This document shows, piece by piece, positions 24,345-37,313 of a stretch of DNA of 64,000 nt. The notes below the pieces were generated by a model, which searched no databases, had not been told where the DNA came from, and saw nothing but the letters and a program-made list of their open reading frames with translations. The stretch is from Prochilodus magdalenae (lineage: Eukaryota; Chordata; Actinopteri; Characiformes; Prochilodontidae). The stretch spans positions 127,001 through 191,000 of the forward strand of contig JAMWET010006788.1 in NCBI GenBank assembly GCA_024036415.1. Reading direction: 5' to 3'. Both the position numbers and the translations under genes were made by a program. The stretch's first letter is position 1. Each line of letters opens with the position of its first letter.

Positions 24345-24676
24345 CTGAGAGGAATATACACACGCAAATATCTGTCCACAGCAATGGCCAGTAATGAATG
24401 GACCGAGGCCTGGGTCAGCATGATGACCATACAGCTGATGAAGAGGCACCCATAGAAAGGCATCTGGACTCGCCCATCCACCAGCACGGCCAGGGGGATG
24501 GCCACAGCGCCCACCAAGAAATCAGCCACAGCGAGGGATACAATGAAGCAGAAGGTGGGCTGCCTGAGGGCTCCACATATCCACACTGCCCAGATCACCA
24601 GCACATTGCCCAGACAACATGTTACAGCAATGACTACTTCCAGCACAGTGTAGACCTCCGCTCCACAGTCAGCCAT
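24345..24676 (-). CDS. adora3: Adenosine receptor A3-like, exon 1 (N-terminus to TM3)
   Basis: First coding exon, residues 1-111 (last codon split by the intron; 332 nt). The start ATG at 24676 gives a short N-terminus (Met-Ala-Asp-Cys) directly before TM1, usual for this family. Visible class A landmarks: Asn24 (1.50), Asp52 (2.50, sodium site), Cys77 (3.25 disulfide partner), Thr88-Gln89 (3.36-3.37, which contact the ribose and base in known adenosine receptors) and Asp101-Arg102-Tyr103 (DRY). The exon ends in Val-Tyr-Ile-Pro-Leu-Arg, the conserved intron site of adenosine receptor genes. With exon 2 the protein is 323 aa, a normal length for A1/A3. The block upstream of the ATG (24690 on) looks unreliable, so the promoter and 5'UTR cannot be read. 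Confidence 0.88.
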
Positions 24677-25554
24677 CGCAAATTAAAAAGAAAGAAGAGA
24701 TACGGAGATACTTGTTGGCTTGTGGTTGCGGCGCACTACTCAACGACACTGTATATACAATACCACGTTCAATAGTCTGATGGTACCATTTCGGTCTACT
24801 ATGCATCACGTCGCCTTTTATCTACGTGACTGGGCAGGGAAATGGGTTAATGACCTAGTTCGCAGGACCAAGCAGGTGAGGGTAAGGATCCACACCAGAG
24901 GACCTGAAGCTCATGCCACTAAACTGTGTGCCTCATTAAATAGTTTGCACGTATGCACTTAAAGTCAGCATATGTAGAGCTCTCTGAGGGCGTGAATAAA
25001 GTAAAGGTACTGAGGGCTCCCTGTGGGCTGCCTGGGAGGGCTCTTAGGAACTGTAAGGTCTAGCTATGAGAGTAGTGTGGGCACGAGTTACCTATGGGAT
25101 CCCCCTATGGGCACCTGACACTGATTATGCGATCTCACGCAAATCATACGTTTTAGCAGGTGGCTCTTAAGAACCGTGGGAGGCTTTAGTCATAGAACCC
25201 CAACTCGTATCTCAGAAGCTACGTGCTGGAATGACATAAACCCAGAAGTTGTCTGGACTGCACAGATCAGTATTATGGACTATAGGAGTAAGCTCGGCAA
25301 GGGAGCCAGGTCTCATAGATACCCAGGAAGAGGTATAATGCTGAAGCAGCCAGTTTTGGAGGCCGTCTCGCTGTGGCATGACAATACAGACACAACCAAG
25401 ACTGAAGGCTCAGAGTGCTGGGATTAGCAGCGACAGGTATGCAACGGTGCTGCTCTTACCGCTTAAATTACAAGCAGCAACCACTCTCTGGCCTCCGCTC
25501 TGGTGGCTGGACCTTTAAAGTACTCTCAGCTTGTGTGTTGAGTGGCTGCAATCA

Positions 25555-25745
25555 ACACACTACCACCCACTACACAGTACCCACTACACACTTACCAAAC
25601 CTACCCCCTACCCACCTAACCCACTACCCAATACACACTACCCCACTACACACTACCACCTAACCCACTACCCACTACACACATAACACTACCAACGCTA
25701 CCCACTAACCCACGAACCAACCTAACCCCTACACACACCAGCACG
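25555..25745. repeat. Degenerate ACCCACTACAC minisatellite
   Basis: C- and A-rich array with many near copies of ACCCACTAC/ACACACTACC, irregular in length and phase. Interruptions are far more frequent than in the other arrays of the window. Confidence 0.7.
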
Positions 25746-26805
25746 GCAGAGCATGTGTCAGAAGATCCATCCTGAAGACTACCTTACGATAGAGAGCTAA
25801 GGTGTATACGAGCTTCTAGCTAATGCGATTCAGGCGACAGCGTACTGCATCGCTACAACCAAACCGCTGAAACGGTGTACGATGAAGCTAGTGGGCACAC
25901 CCAGCGCACCTTATGTCTTCACAGAAGCGCTCCCAAGTTTCTTAGCATTTCAATTTATATTACGACTAATTTAAAGATAAAAGCATTCAAATAATCAGGC
26001 ATAACAACAAATCAGAATTAAATAAACCCCAAAAATGGAAATTAGTATCTAAATATGAAATGTACCAGAGTAAAAAGTAGCATTCTCTTCCTGTTACTCA
26101 TAAATACCTTATAGTATAGCTTTTAGTGATTCGAGTAAAACTATATATTGTTAAACAAGCAACACAGCGGAGAGAAGCTAATCCAATCCAGACTACGTAT
26201 GTAATATGATCTGGGATGATTTACACCATGAGGTCTAGGTTATAATGCCTTGAGTACAGCATGTAATCTGATACCACTAGCTAGACACTTAATATAAACA
26301 TCCTTTTCAGAAATCAGCACTATACGTCTTAAGAAAGTGAATATTTCAATTTCTTGCCTTCGTCATTAATGAAAAAAACGAAAGCAGGAGTACTCTGCAG
26401 GCTGTACACAGAAAGAGCCATGCTCTTACAGTGCACTGTATTGTTTCTGGTTGTGTGCCATGCTATAGTGGTTAAATACGGGAGCTGAGCACCTATCAGT
26501 ACCATCAGTTTCAGTCCACAATTTCGACAAAATCCAGAACCGAAAATAATACTGGTGCTCAGTCTAGGCTGCGCATCACACACGTGATATACGTAGTGAT
26601 AAGCAACACAGTGTGCACCGCGAACATACTATCGCTGAGTCCAATAAACAACTTCCCCACCGTACGGAGGAGCGAGAGCAATTTCAACAGCCAACAGGAC
26701 ATATCAAACTCCCCGAGGCTGCTGAACGGTATAAAGCAATCATGATACAGCATGACTGATCACATATGTGATAATACTCACTCAGTCATGTGTACCTTCA
26801 TGTCC

Positions 26806-27065
26806 ATCATCATAATCACCATCACTCATCCACCGAACCATCCTACATCATCCATCATCCATCATCATCATCATGCACCAACATCTACATCATCACATCC
26901 TGGCATCATCATCATCATTACCATCGCATCAAATCATCAGTGCTGATGTGACCATCATCCCACCACATGCAATCCATTACAATCAGCAATATTGCCACCA
27001 ACATCTCTGTCTGATCAATCACGCGACCACCATCATCATCATCATCCAGCAATCCATCATCTTCT
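26806..27065. repeat. Degenerate CAT trinucleotide-rich tract
   Basis: Repeated runs of CATCAT mixed with CCATCA and ACCATC variants. His/Ile/Ser-rich open frames over this tract are artefacts of the triplet composition. Confidence 0.65.
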
Positions 27066-28279
27066 TTAATCAACATCCATCGACTCAATACTGTTGCTCC
27101 CACTCTCTGTCGATGTGCCGAGTTTGTACATTTACAGACGGTCATCAAGTTTAGTAACTCGCAGATTAGCACGTACGGCCAACCAAATCAGCACTCCACA
27201 CTGCTGTTCCACACTGAAACTGGTTCCCAATCTTGAAATGGCCACAAACTGAAGGTCCACATGAGGGGGTGCTTACACAGCACTGCTTACCCGTGAGGCA
27301 GGGATTCATGAAGATGGAGCTGATGAGAAGTCTGTGGCTCTACCAACCTCCAGAGCGAACCGTTATCAGAGTATGTCCCCCCACCTGAATTTTTCAAGCA
27401 TAACAAACACTACCATTGCATTGTGGTAGGGGACGTTTCGTTCCTGCGCCGCGCCTGCAGCTCCATCAGAGGGACCCTGGTGGACTTAGGAGAAGCGTTA
27501 AGAGACCAGGGTAGAACCCAGGAGCGAGCGTGAAGCTGAAACATCCAGTGTGAGGGCCACTCATCTACCAGACCTACACCAAGACTGGAGCTCCAGATAG
27601 GTGATGCTGTGGAGTATGTCATAGAGGCAGGTACAAGTGGCTCTAGGTGTCTTCACGCCTTCAGATACAGAGCACTGTCATCTTGGGCTTTTCTTTCCTC
27701 ACAGAGGAGGAGTTTTCTTCTACCAGCTGCACTGCGTTAATTTGTGACATTGGTGGGGTGGTCAACCCTTCCTCCTGGTGCAATATGTAACTGTCATGAG
27801 AAAGCTCAAAGGACGACATTTGGGTAACGAGGTGGTTTGCGGTCCCTCTGCAGCCACTCTTTCTCACGACTCTGCTACCCTTTCATCAACTGAGGGGGCA
27901 GGTAATGGACATGATACCTGCTAAAACAGGTAACAGGTTACTGGAGCCACACGAACTCCTCCCACAGCTGTACAAGCACAGTGTGGTCCATCAACAGCTG
28001 CTTTATAAGCTGCTACAAACTCAGATCAGATCTGCCGGATTTGGTCTATATATAGAAACAACATGTTATGCCCGGTGGCTGTAATGATTTATATGGGCGG
28101 GTTTTATGACAAAGGAGACACATGAATGCAGAAATGATCAGATAATAAAGGTGAAGGCAATGGGTTTTATCAATCAACCACAGCGCAACTGCTGGTGAAA
28201 TCGCCGGCCTGATTCCCCTATCATGAAGCCTGGCCTGACTACAGAACCGCATTCACAGGTACTAGCTGACATATTACAG

Positions 28280-28750
28280 CCGCTTGGTATGGGGCCCCCC
28301 AGTCTGGGCCGCTGGAGCAATGCCAACATTGTGTACTCATGAACTCCTGTAATCGGCTCTAAAAACATTTTGGTCAATTGGATTACGATCAGGTGTGAGT
28401 GTGACCGACCCTACCTTATACAAAGAAACATCAACCCATCTTCACACAGTCGTGGTCTTACCACTCTACGTTATCTGTTATGGGGGGCCCCAGTCCCTTG
28501 GGCTCCGTGTGTGTGGGGCAGCCCATTTAGCCCGCCTGCCGTGTAAATTCGGAGTCCATCGTCTACACGTACTAGACGTGGTACTGGGGGCGCCACCAGT
28601 CCTGGGCTCATATGAGAGCAGACGCCCTATGTATAGCGCGGGCCTGTGCACCGTGTAGCTTCTGACCAGAAACCACCGTCTACGTTTACTGCGTAATGGG
28701 GTGCCCCAGTCCCCCCTGTGGTGCCCTAGGAGTCATTTCCCATCTTACAG
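28280..28750. repeat. Degenerate GGGGGCCCCAGTC-containing tandem repeat
   Basis: At least four related segments (near 28286, 28478, 28585 and 28697) contain a palindromic G-run/C-run core followed by CAGTC and then CCTTGGGCT-like or CTGGGC-like sequence. Three are preceded by CTACGT/CTACAC words. Spacing is about 110-190 bp. Copies differ from one another strongly. Confidence 0.4.
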
Positions 28751-31700
28751 CCGCCTGCTTGGACTCGGACCACGTTCTAACGTTAGCTCTGAAGTACTCA
28801 GGGAGAAGCTCGGCACAGTACAATTACCCTGCCTGATCTGTCGGACTGTTCTATCCCTCCATGCGGCGACCTGCCTGGAACCGCCATCTAGTCTCCACAT
28901 AAAGGATGAATCAAACTCCAGCGCCATCTATCCGAGAGGACCACGATCATAACCTGATAACCCCCAGCCAGAGCGAAGAACATCGGTCACAAACTTGGAC
29001 CTAAGGTTCCAATGCTACATACCCCTCTGAATATACAACGTAGCCAGATCAGACCTGTGGAATTAATAATTATAATACTTTATATCCATTCTCCTTTTAT
29101 GAATTAATCAATTCTATGTAAACTAAAAGGGTGACTTAGTAATGTATTGTTGTGTAGTTATCTATTATTTCTCTAATATATACCTGATAAACTAACAGAT
29201 AAACCTATATGATAAAAATAATTAAATATATATTTTTTATAAACTATACTTTACGATTCTCTTATCACATTGTCTGATACGTTGTTTATAGAAGCGTGGG
29301 CTCCAAACCACTTTTGCACGCAGCATCAAGTGAGAAGTCTCGCGCTTATAACAGCAGACGGGTCACGTGAGCAGGCTGTCTCACCAGTATGGCACGCCAG
29401 TTTTTCGGTTTGACTCTCTAGCGTGTCGGTTTGCTGACAACTCGCGCACCGGGAGGCCGAATGACGTCTTTGTCGACTGTGTCGTAAACCGAAAGCGGTC
29501 TACACCGCAGCTCGTGCGCAGGCAGAGTATGGTTTCATCACAGCACAGGCCGTCTCCAGGAACCTCACACCACCGATTGACCGCCCTAGGTCTGTAGTCT
29601 GGACTTCAGGCATAGGTAACCTTAGCGCTAGCCGCGTTACTTCCTATAAGACCTTTGTTCTTTAAAGTGGGTGTGCTGGTTGATGTGTCCGGTCAGCCTG
29701 GACTTGAGCCCGGTAAAGAGTCGCAGGATACCTGTGTTCTGCACTCAGAGAAGCCTTCTACCCTCTTTATTCAGGACCCTTTTTTCAGCAAGACGGTCCT
29801 CCAGCTCTCTTGTTCATCACACCATGCTAGCCTACTCACACCACGAAGCCCCTCGCGGCTCCATGTTAGCCATTGTGCGGTGTGAGCAGTGCTTGTCACC
29901 GCGGAAGGGGAAACTCCACCGCGTTTTCAGAATTCATTCCCTGAATTCAAACTGCTTCGGAGGAGTGGACAGAGGTGTACCAGTGCTGTGAAGGGCGTCC
30001 TGTCCCCTAGAGAAAGCCTCAGTCAATCATTGCGTCCCGCAGCGTCTCAGGTGTGTGAACGGAACCAAGTGGAACCCTAGATGCGTTCACACTATAGTTA
30101 AGAGCCCATACACAGACAGGATCGTTTAGCCTACTTGGATTTGGTTCTAGATCACCGGCGGCCTGATGGAGTCTGACAACAATGTCATACTAAGATCTCA
30201 GTGACGGGATTTAGACGTAGGGAACATCCTGGAATCAACTCAGGATCTATCAGGAAATTCATGTACAGGTGTCGCCCACGTCTCACTGGCCCTAGCTCTG
30301 GCTCCTACACGCAGAAGCAGGTACTCGTATACAGCTCACGTGACTGAACAGGAAACTGCCTATTCCTTAGTAAGCAACCAGCACTTCCTCACTCAGAGCC
30401 GAGCAACCGGCCGTGTAAGATAGAGGGGACAGTCGTGCCTCAAACAGAACTCAAGTGTGTAAAATCTAGTTATTAGTTTTATAGTGTGTTATACCTACAA
30501 ATTATTTATATAACTTATTTTTTAACACTTGGTTTATTATTAAAGATTATAAATATTAACATGGTTATATAAATACTAATCTGGTTTATCCTGAATATTA
30601 GTATTACTGACGTTTTTATTGACTTTTTATGCGAGTGTCTTATATGCTCTCCTCCTCGAGTGGGGCCTGGACAAATGTAGTCTGTGATGGAGCTGACTGT
30701 TTTTTAGGGGGCTCTGCTGACGGCTGTCTTACCTAAGGCCTGGTTTCTGGGGGAAGGAGTGAGTGTCCTCACTCCAGCACCGTGGGCAAGTGGATGTAGA
30801 CATGCATAGGGCAGTGTTCGATTTAAGTGGAGCGTGCCTGGCAGATTGACACTGATCTTTTATTGGCCTACCAGCTCAGCTTCTAGCTTCTCCAGTAAGC
30901 GGACTGTCATCGGGAGAGACTGATTCCCTTGTGCAGGGTGTGCACGTGTCAGCCCGGTTTTTCAGAGTCCTGCCACTCCTCCTGCGGGATGCCTCGGGTG
31001 TGGCTAAGATGGGTGCGCGGTCATAGAGTTACAACCGTAACTCTCCTTCAGCACTCACGCCCACACCTACATTCGCCTGACTTGGTATCCTCATTCGGAT
31101 TTTTTACAACCTTACAGGCAAGGAAAACCTGCTGAGAACTCGGGTGAGGGAGGCTCGGCACTTCAAGCCCTCGTATGAGTGGGCTCTCCTACTCCAGATC
31201 CATGAACTTACATTTTCCTTTTGTACCAACATGATCTCACCTCATATGCCACAGAACCTGAACAAACAAAATCAAGTCATATAAAATTGAAACTGAAACC
31301 CATGTGGCGAGAAATACAGGTTTTTAATATTAATACTTAGTATTCTAGTATCGTTCTATAAGAAATTTAAAAGTAATTCAGTCAGCATGTTACAACTATT
31401 GTTTTTTTATTATATAATGAAATTATGATACTCATATTATTCTTAACCAACATTTTGACTGTTAAACAAATGATATCAATATAAACTTCCAATTACAACT
31501 AATACTATGATTGGAAGATGCTGATTAGTATCATAAGCCGAGTTATCACTACAATTACACTGACCGTCAGACGAGCTCTAAGCTTTTCCTGATCATGCTG
31601 ACATTGCTTATCTGGACATTAATATGGTTAATAACTGTAACTGATAAGTGCCAGATATCTAATTTTTTGAGTTAGATTATATATGAGTACTCTTCTCAGT

Positions 31701-34700
31701 AAGGACGAATTTATTTTTCTCTTTCACAAGGTTTTTGACGAACCAGACACCACAAGGAATCATACCGAGGGAAACAAGTGAGGCCTGTTTTATCCTTGTA
31801 AAAAACAACACCATAACTTTTATAATACTTACCTGTCAGAGAATTGGAAAATTAAAAATCTTACTGATGCTCAAAATGTTTCACACAGGGCACATCTGGG
31901 GGATTATTTGATAATAGTGGTTATCCAATTATGAATAATTGAAATTTCGATTCTTGAAAGTTTTGAAACGTACACTTTTAAGAATCTAAAAAGGTTAATA
32001 ACTCTGGGATCACACTGAACTATGCGAGGGTCAACTCTTCTAACAGTACAGAACGAGGCTATTTAACACAGCAGAACCCATTCCACTGCACAGGTAGAAA
32101 CCATCCAACCTCATAAAGTGTATAATCTCTAAGATAGGATGAAGAAGGTTTTAAAATAAGAGACTTCGTGTGTGGACAGCGAACAATCGCTTGGAAATCC
32201 GTCTATGTCCTCCTGGGTATATACTATTCAGTCCCTGTATATATATCTCTGTGATGAGTTGATGACTACACTCTAACCACGAGAGTGAGAGGGGCATTGT
32301 GTATGTTGACCGCTACCATAGTCACGCTCTCCATGATTCTATAAATATTATCAGGACACCCGTTCTAAGAAGGCGTGTAAACAGCGGAGTGTCTCCGGTA
32401 ACTATGTATCTGTTTATGGTCTGTACTATGTTTTCATATACAACCCATTGTACACAACCTCAACGTCCGGTTTAGCATAAGCGTTTTTGTGTGTATGAAC
32501 TCTCCCTCCACGCCACACAGAAGGAGCATCCTAAACTAGTTCTGGAGAAACCACAAGGCCCAGCCTGAAAGTGAGAACCCCATGTCTTTTTGAGGTAAAG
32601 TGAAGGATGTGGAAAAAATTAAATACCATCTGAAGAAGGTTTACACCGAGCTCTTTCATCACAGAAGGGGAAACTCAAACAAGTCATGAAATGAACATGA
32701 GGTTTCTGAAGATTGAACCAAGCTTTCCAGGATGGGCGCCAACCAATCTCAGGACATGCCAATCAACCGTAACGCACATCCTTCAACGTTACCAATGGAA
32801 ACATGAGGAGATAAGGTGGTGCTGCCAAAAGGCATTGCCTGGCATTGGGAAAAACGGTGGTCTGTTACAGAAATTCATTTCTGGAGTGGGTAGAGGGGAG
32901 GAGCCAACCAGGACAATACACTGCATTCTTTCTTTCTTCCTTCCGAGAGATGAATTTAAGTGAAACCTGGAGAGTACAGTCCTCCATCAGCTACTTCTGA
33001 TTCCACCCGGAATTAGAAAGACCTGAAAGAGACACTGTACGAAGATTCAAGCTTGCCATTCATCTTTGACGGGCTGGATGATAAGTCGACTCCCACGCTG
33101 GAATTTTGAAAATGCTAGCAATGGTGAAAAAAAGGAGCCATTAAACAAGAAAACTATACTCGTGGATCGTCCCTGATCATCAACCAACTCATGTAAAGGA
33201 TAAAAGCCTGCGCTTCCTTCTGCTCTAATCTGGAATCACCTCCCCGACCATACATTCACGACCACATCAGGTCCCCGCTTCCCAGTAGGTGGAGCGTGTT
33301 TCAGCCAGAGGTGATGAGGGTTCAACCGAATAGACCAAGAAGGAGGAGGAAGAGTACTTCCAGAGGAAAGAGAATACCAGAATAAAGAATGATAGCCTCC
33401 AAAATTCCAGCTCCCACAGTCACAAGACCTCTCGTCATAGCATGTTACATAATATTGTGCCTACACATTCCCCGTCGTTCATGTTTGGAAGCACTCTGCC
33501 CACCCCAGTGCTCTCAGGCCAAAATGCTGTGTGGAGGGAAAACAATAGGCGATTATTCCCTCGAGGACATTCCCACCCACGCTGACTGAAAATGTATACA
33601 GATCCACACTTTCGTTGCTCATGCAGAATTATGAACATGAAGAACTTCAGAAATATCCCACCGCAATCAGAAGAGCCGGTCTGAGCAGGACTGCAAGACA
33701 GCTCGCTGGAGATCAAAACAGACGAGGAGTTGAATCCTGAAAATTAGGGCCAATCTGATGTGCTGTTTGATCAGTCAAACGAGGAGACGATTGACGAAAG
33801 AACATCATGTTGTACTGACGAAGAGGGATCCTGACGGCAGTGTATGTCGGGATTGGGATGTGTCCAGTGGAAGAACCCTCTGAGTACACCGGACCATGTG
33901 CACTCCAACGAATTGTCCAGGGGTCTTCAAGCACCAGGAAAAATTCTTGTTAGCGGTGTCATGAAAGCAGAAGACAGGCATCTAGCTTGCTCTTATACAA
34001 CTAGCCGACGCGTGTCTAGTGAGTTTTCCTCGCTTCGCTGCTATCCATGTGTTACTACTGCGTCTCCCTACCTGAACAAGGACCCCGAATGAACTAGACG
34101 GCTAGCGTAGCTGAGACGTTTTCCTGCTGTGCTCGAAGTGCTCCCACCTCTACTGACGGGTAGGCCGCCCATTGTACTGTTAGATATCTGCATAGAGACG
34201 GCACTGTAGTGTGACCATAAAAACGTGATCCCTGTTATTACCGCATCGTGACTGATAAGCCGTTCAAGTCGAAGACAAAGTGTGATGGCACGATAGTCAG
34301 AAAGGCAATCTATTATATGGTACCTGTTTCGCGTAAGCGCATCTTCCTGTAATGGGCATCACACTGGAGTCCGCAATCAGAAGCTCCTCAGGAAGGCCTG
34401 GCTAACACAAACACTAGTGTACGTACTCCGAGACGGTCTAACATGATGTGACTAAAGACGCCTGTCTGCGAGTACTGTTACTAATGATTCGAGAGGGAAA
34501 TGAATTAGTGCTCGCTGAAGGGCTTCCATCAACCTCCGCTGTTACATGCCTGCGTGAAACTGAAGGGAACCTGTGCTAAACTTTCTGTGCGCTCGTATCT
34601 ATGCTCAGATCGTACCTAGTTTTTCAGAGGAATGACTGTCTCAGACAACAGTTATGCGCTGTCACTGCCGTCGGCGCATCCGGCTTCTTCGTGTCTAACG

Positions 34701-34990
34701 TGTTCCCAATTAAATACAGTGTCAAAGGATACAGTGAGCCTCCTGTGACGACTGTTCCAACCCCAGATCTGAGATCTATCACGTCACCTCGAGCATGCCG
34801 GCTTCTAGAGGCTCCGTCCCTGTATGGTCGTTTGATGTTGCTGCAGGAAAGCCTGGTGAGTAATTACACATACGTTCAGAGGAAAAAAGATTCAAATTAT
34901 AAATTTATAAAGTTTCCCAAGCTAACAAGTGGATTTAACCGCTCCGTGTTGTATGATGGGTCTCAATTTAAATCCTGAACATTTATCAGT

Positions 34991-35374
34991 GTCTTCTGCT
35001 CTAGTGTGAACTCCGTAGTAGCCTAGTGGTGGTCAACTGCGGCACGTGCAATAACTCTGGTTTTCCTCATTATTTTGAAGGCTTTAATGCTTTTCTGGCA
35101 TGTCACTAAAACATCATGCTTGGCGTGACACAACCCTAGTGATCTCAGGCACCACAACCCCAGACTCATTCTACGAGGACATGCGCACTGTGTAGCCAGC
35201 CTTTGTCTCAGGTTGTGCCTAAGATCTAAAACCACCAAAAGCATGTTTAGCAAATGTCAGATATTAGATCGGCTCGCTAGATCTGAGTGTAACCCCTATA
35301 AATGTTGGTGATGACCCACCAGCCACTTCTTCGTACCTCTCAGTGTCCATTGTATTAGCTCTGCAGACTAAATT
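34991..35374. other. Intergenic, nothing recognised
   Basis: Ordinary-looking sequence returns here after the anomalous block. No gene was recognised. Confidence 0.4.
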
Positions 35375-35790
35375 ATAGACTGTAGTCCATCTGATTCTCA
35401 TACTTACCCTGTTAACCTGTTCCTAAGTTGTCAGGACCAACACAGAGCGAATATTATGTGAATGGTGGATCATTCTCAGCACTGCAGTGACACTGACGTG
35501 GTGCTGCTGTAAGTGGATTAGACACAGCAGTACTGCTGGACATCTCAGTGTCACTGCGGGAACGAGAATCGTTCACAAACCAAAACCATCGTCCTGTGGG
35601 CAGCGTCCTGTGGGCAGCGTCCTGTGGGCAGCGTCCTGTGGGCAGCCTCCTTTGACCACTGATGAAGGACTAGAGGATGACTAACACAAACTGTGCAGCA
35701 GCAGATGGGGTATCATCTCAGACTGTACTTCTAAAAGATGGACCAGTGAGATAGGAGTGTATAATAGAGTGGACACTGTTTTCACTCAGT
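35375..35790. mobile_element. Fold-back type DNA transposon, copy 3 (partial)
   Basis: Same family as 5550-6261 and 11180-11890: GTAGTCCATCTGATTCTC at its left, the CACTGCAGTGACACTGACG block, and a central array of four nearly identical 16-bp GCGTCCTGTGGGCA-type units (35590-35649). It is truncated on the right before the terminal inverted repeat. Confidence 0.65.
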
Positions 35791-36230
35791 AAGTTCAAAT
35801 AATGTCCAGGTAGGCCCCTTTGGCCATTCAGGTGGTTACTGCACCAGCTCAATGCTGTGCGACTAAAGGAACTTGTTTGTGCTCTATAGTCGGCAAAGTG
35901 AATGTATATTCGCCTGACATAGTTTATACATTAATTCAGTTAATTAATTCACTAGTGGTTCTGCTAGATGTGCCAATCTACCGTCGATTCTTCAGTTCTG
36001 ACGGTTAAACTACTTAATAGCTAAGTTAGCTAGCTAACGGTTAGCTTAATTTGGAGTTGTTTGTGAGAAGACCAAACCATATAAAAAAAACAGGGTTCAA
36101 TTCAGTGCCACAAGTACGATTTAAGTACAAACTGTAACAGACAGTGTCTTTTCAGGCACAACCCCAGCGAAGTTAGCCTCAGCTAACCTGTTTAACCACA
36201 CAGTTCCAAAAGCCACAGTTCCTGGGGGGG
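35791..36230. other. Intergenic, nothing recognised
   Basis: No gene or clear repeat. A short run of AGCTAAGTTAGCTAGCTAACGG words lies near 36015-36045. Confidence 0.45.
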
Positions 36231-37313
36231 GAAGAGCAACCACAGTCACTGAGAGAGAGAGGAGTGCAGTCACTGAGGAAGAGAAAGTAACCACAGTCAC
36301 TAAGATAGAGAAGGAGGGACAGTCACTGAGGAAGAAAGAGGAGCACAGTCACTGAGGGAGAGAGAGCGAACACAGTCACTGAGGGAGAGAGAGCAACCAC
36401 AGTCACTGAGAAAGAGGGGGAGTGCAGTCACTGAGTGAGAGAGATGGGAATATAGTCACTGAGGGAGAGAGAGAGAGCAGTACAGTCACTGAAGGAGAGA
36501 AAGCAACCACAGTCCCTGAGAGAGATTGGGAAGCACAGTCACCGTGGGGGAGAGAGAGAGAAGAGCACAGTCGCTGAGAGAAAGCGTGGGACAGCCACTT
36601 AGAGGAGAGAGCAGTACTGTCACTAAGGGAGAAAGAGGAGCACAGTCACTGAGGGAGAGAGCGAGCACAGTCACTGAGGGAGAGAGCGAGCACAGTCACT
36701 GAGGGAGAGAGCGAGCACAGTCACTGAGGGAGAGAGAGCGAGCACAGTCACTGAGGGAGAGACAGCGAGCACAGTCACTGAGGAAGAGAAAGTAACCACA
36801 GTCACTAAGATAGAGAAAGCGTGGGACAGCCACTGAGAGGAGAGAGCAGTACTGTCACTAAGGGAGAAAGAGGAGCACAGTCACTGAGGGAGAGAGAGCG
36901 AGCACAGTCACTGAGGGAGAGAGAGCAACCACAGTCACAGAGAAAGAGGGGGAGTGCAGTCACTGAGGGAGAGAGATGAGAATATAGTCACTGAGGGAGA
37001 GAGAGAGAGCAGTACAGTCACTGAAGGAGAGAAAGCAGCCACAGTCCCTGAGAGAGATTGGGAAGCACAGTTACTGTGGGGGAGAGAGAGAGAGGAGCAC
37101 AGTCGCTGAGAGAAAGCGTGGCACAGCCCCTGAGAGGAGAGAGCAGTACTGTCACTGAGGGAGAGAGAGGAGCACAGTCACTGAGAGAGATTGGGAAGCA
37201 CAGTTACTGTGGGGGAGAGAGAGAGACGAGCACAGTCGCTGAGAGAAAGCGTGGCACAGCCCCTGAGAGGAGAGAGCAGTACTGTCACTGAGGGAGAGAG
37301 AGGAGCACTGCCA
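36231..37313. repeat. Minisatellite, CACAGTCACTGAGGGAGAGAG unit
   Basis: About 1.08 kb of tandem repeats of roughly 24-28 bp built on CACAGTCACTGAGGGAGAGA. A longer higher-order block (GGGAAGCACAGTYACYGTGGG, then AGTCGCTGAGAGAAAGCGTGG, then GAGAGCAGTACTGTCACT) recurs near 36528, 37068 and 37192. Open frames on both strands (Ser/Leu-rich or Arg/Glu-rich) are produced by the repeat and are not genes. Confidence 0.95.

Larger units (their letters stand above)
24690..34990. other. 10-kb block of anomalous sequence, no gene recognised
   Basis: Across this block I find none of the clean repeats that fill the rest of the window, no intact terminal repeats, no exon-like frames and no microsatellite without frequent interruptions. 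CpG words are commoner than in flanking DNA. Tandem arrays inside it (ACCCACTAC at 25555-25745, CATCAT at 26806-27065, a GGGGGCCCCAGTC unit at 28280-28750) are heavily broken. This is what uncorrected long-read or gap-filled assembly would look like; a genuine old satellite-like region is the alternative. Open frames inside it are not annotated. Confidence 0.5.

Noticed and set aside
32691..32963. 90-codon open frame in the anomalous block
   Set aside because: No family resemblance was found, it lies in the sequence of doubtful quality, and there are no splice signals or flanking exons.
34601..34978. 125-codon open frame, the longest in the anomalous block
   Set aside because: It begins at a non-ATG-supported context with no recognisable domain; the composition matches its noisy surroundings.
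36231..37313. CRISPR-like array of regular repeats
   Set aside because: Repeats are directly adjacent with no unique spacers, in a vertebrate genome; this is a minisatellite.
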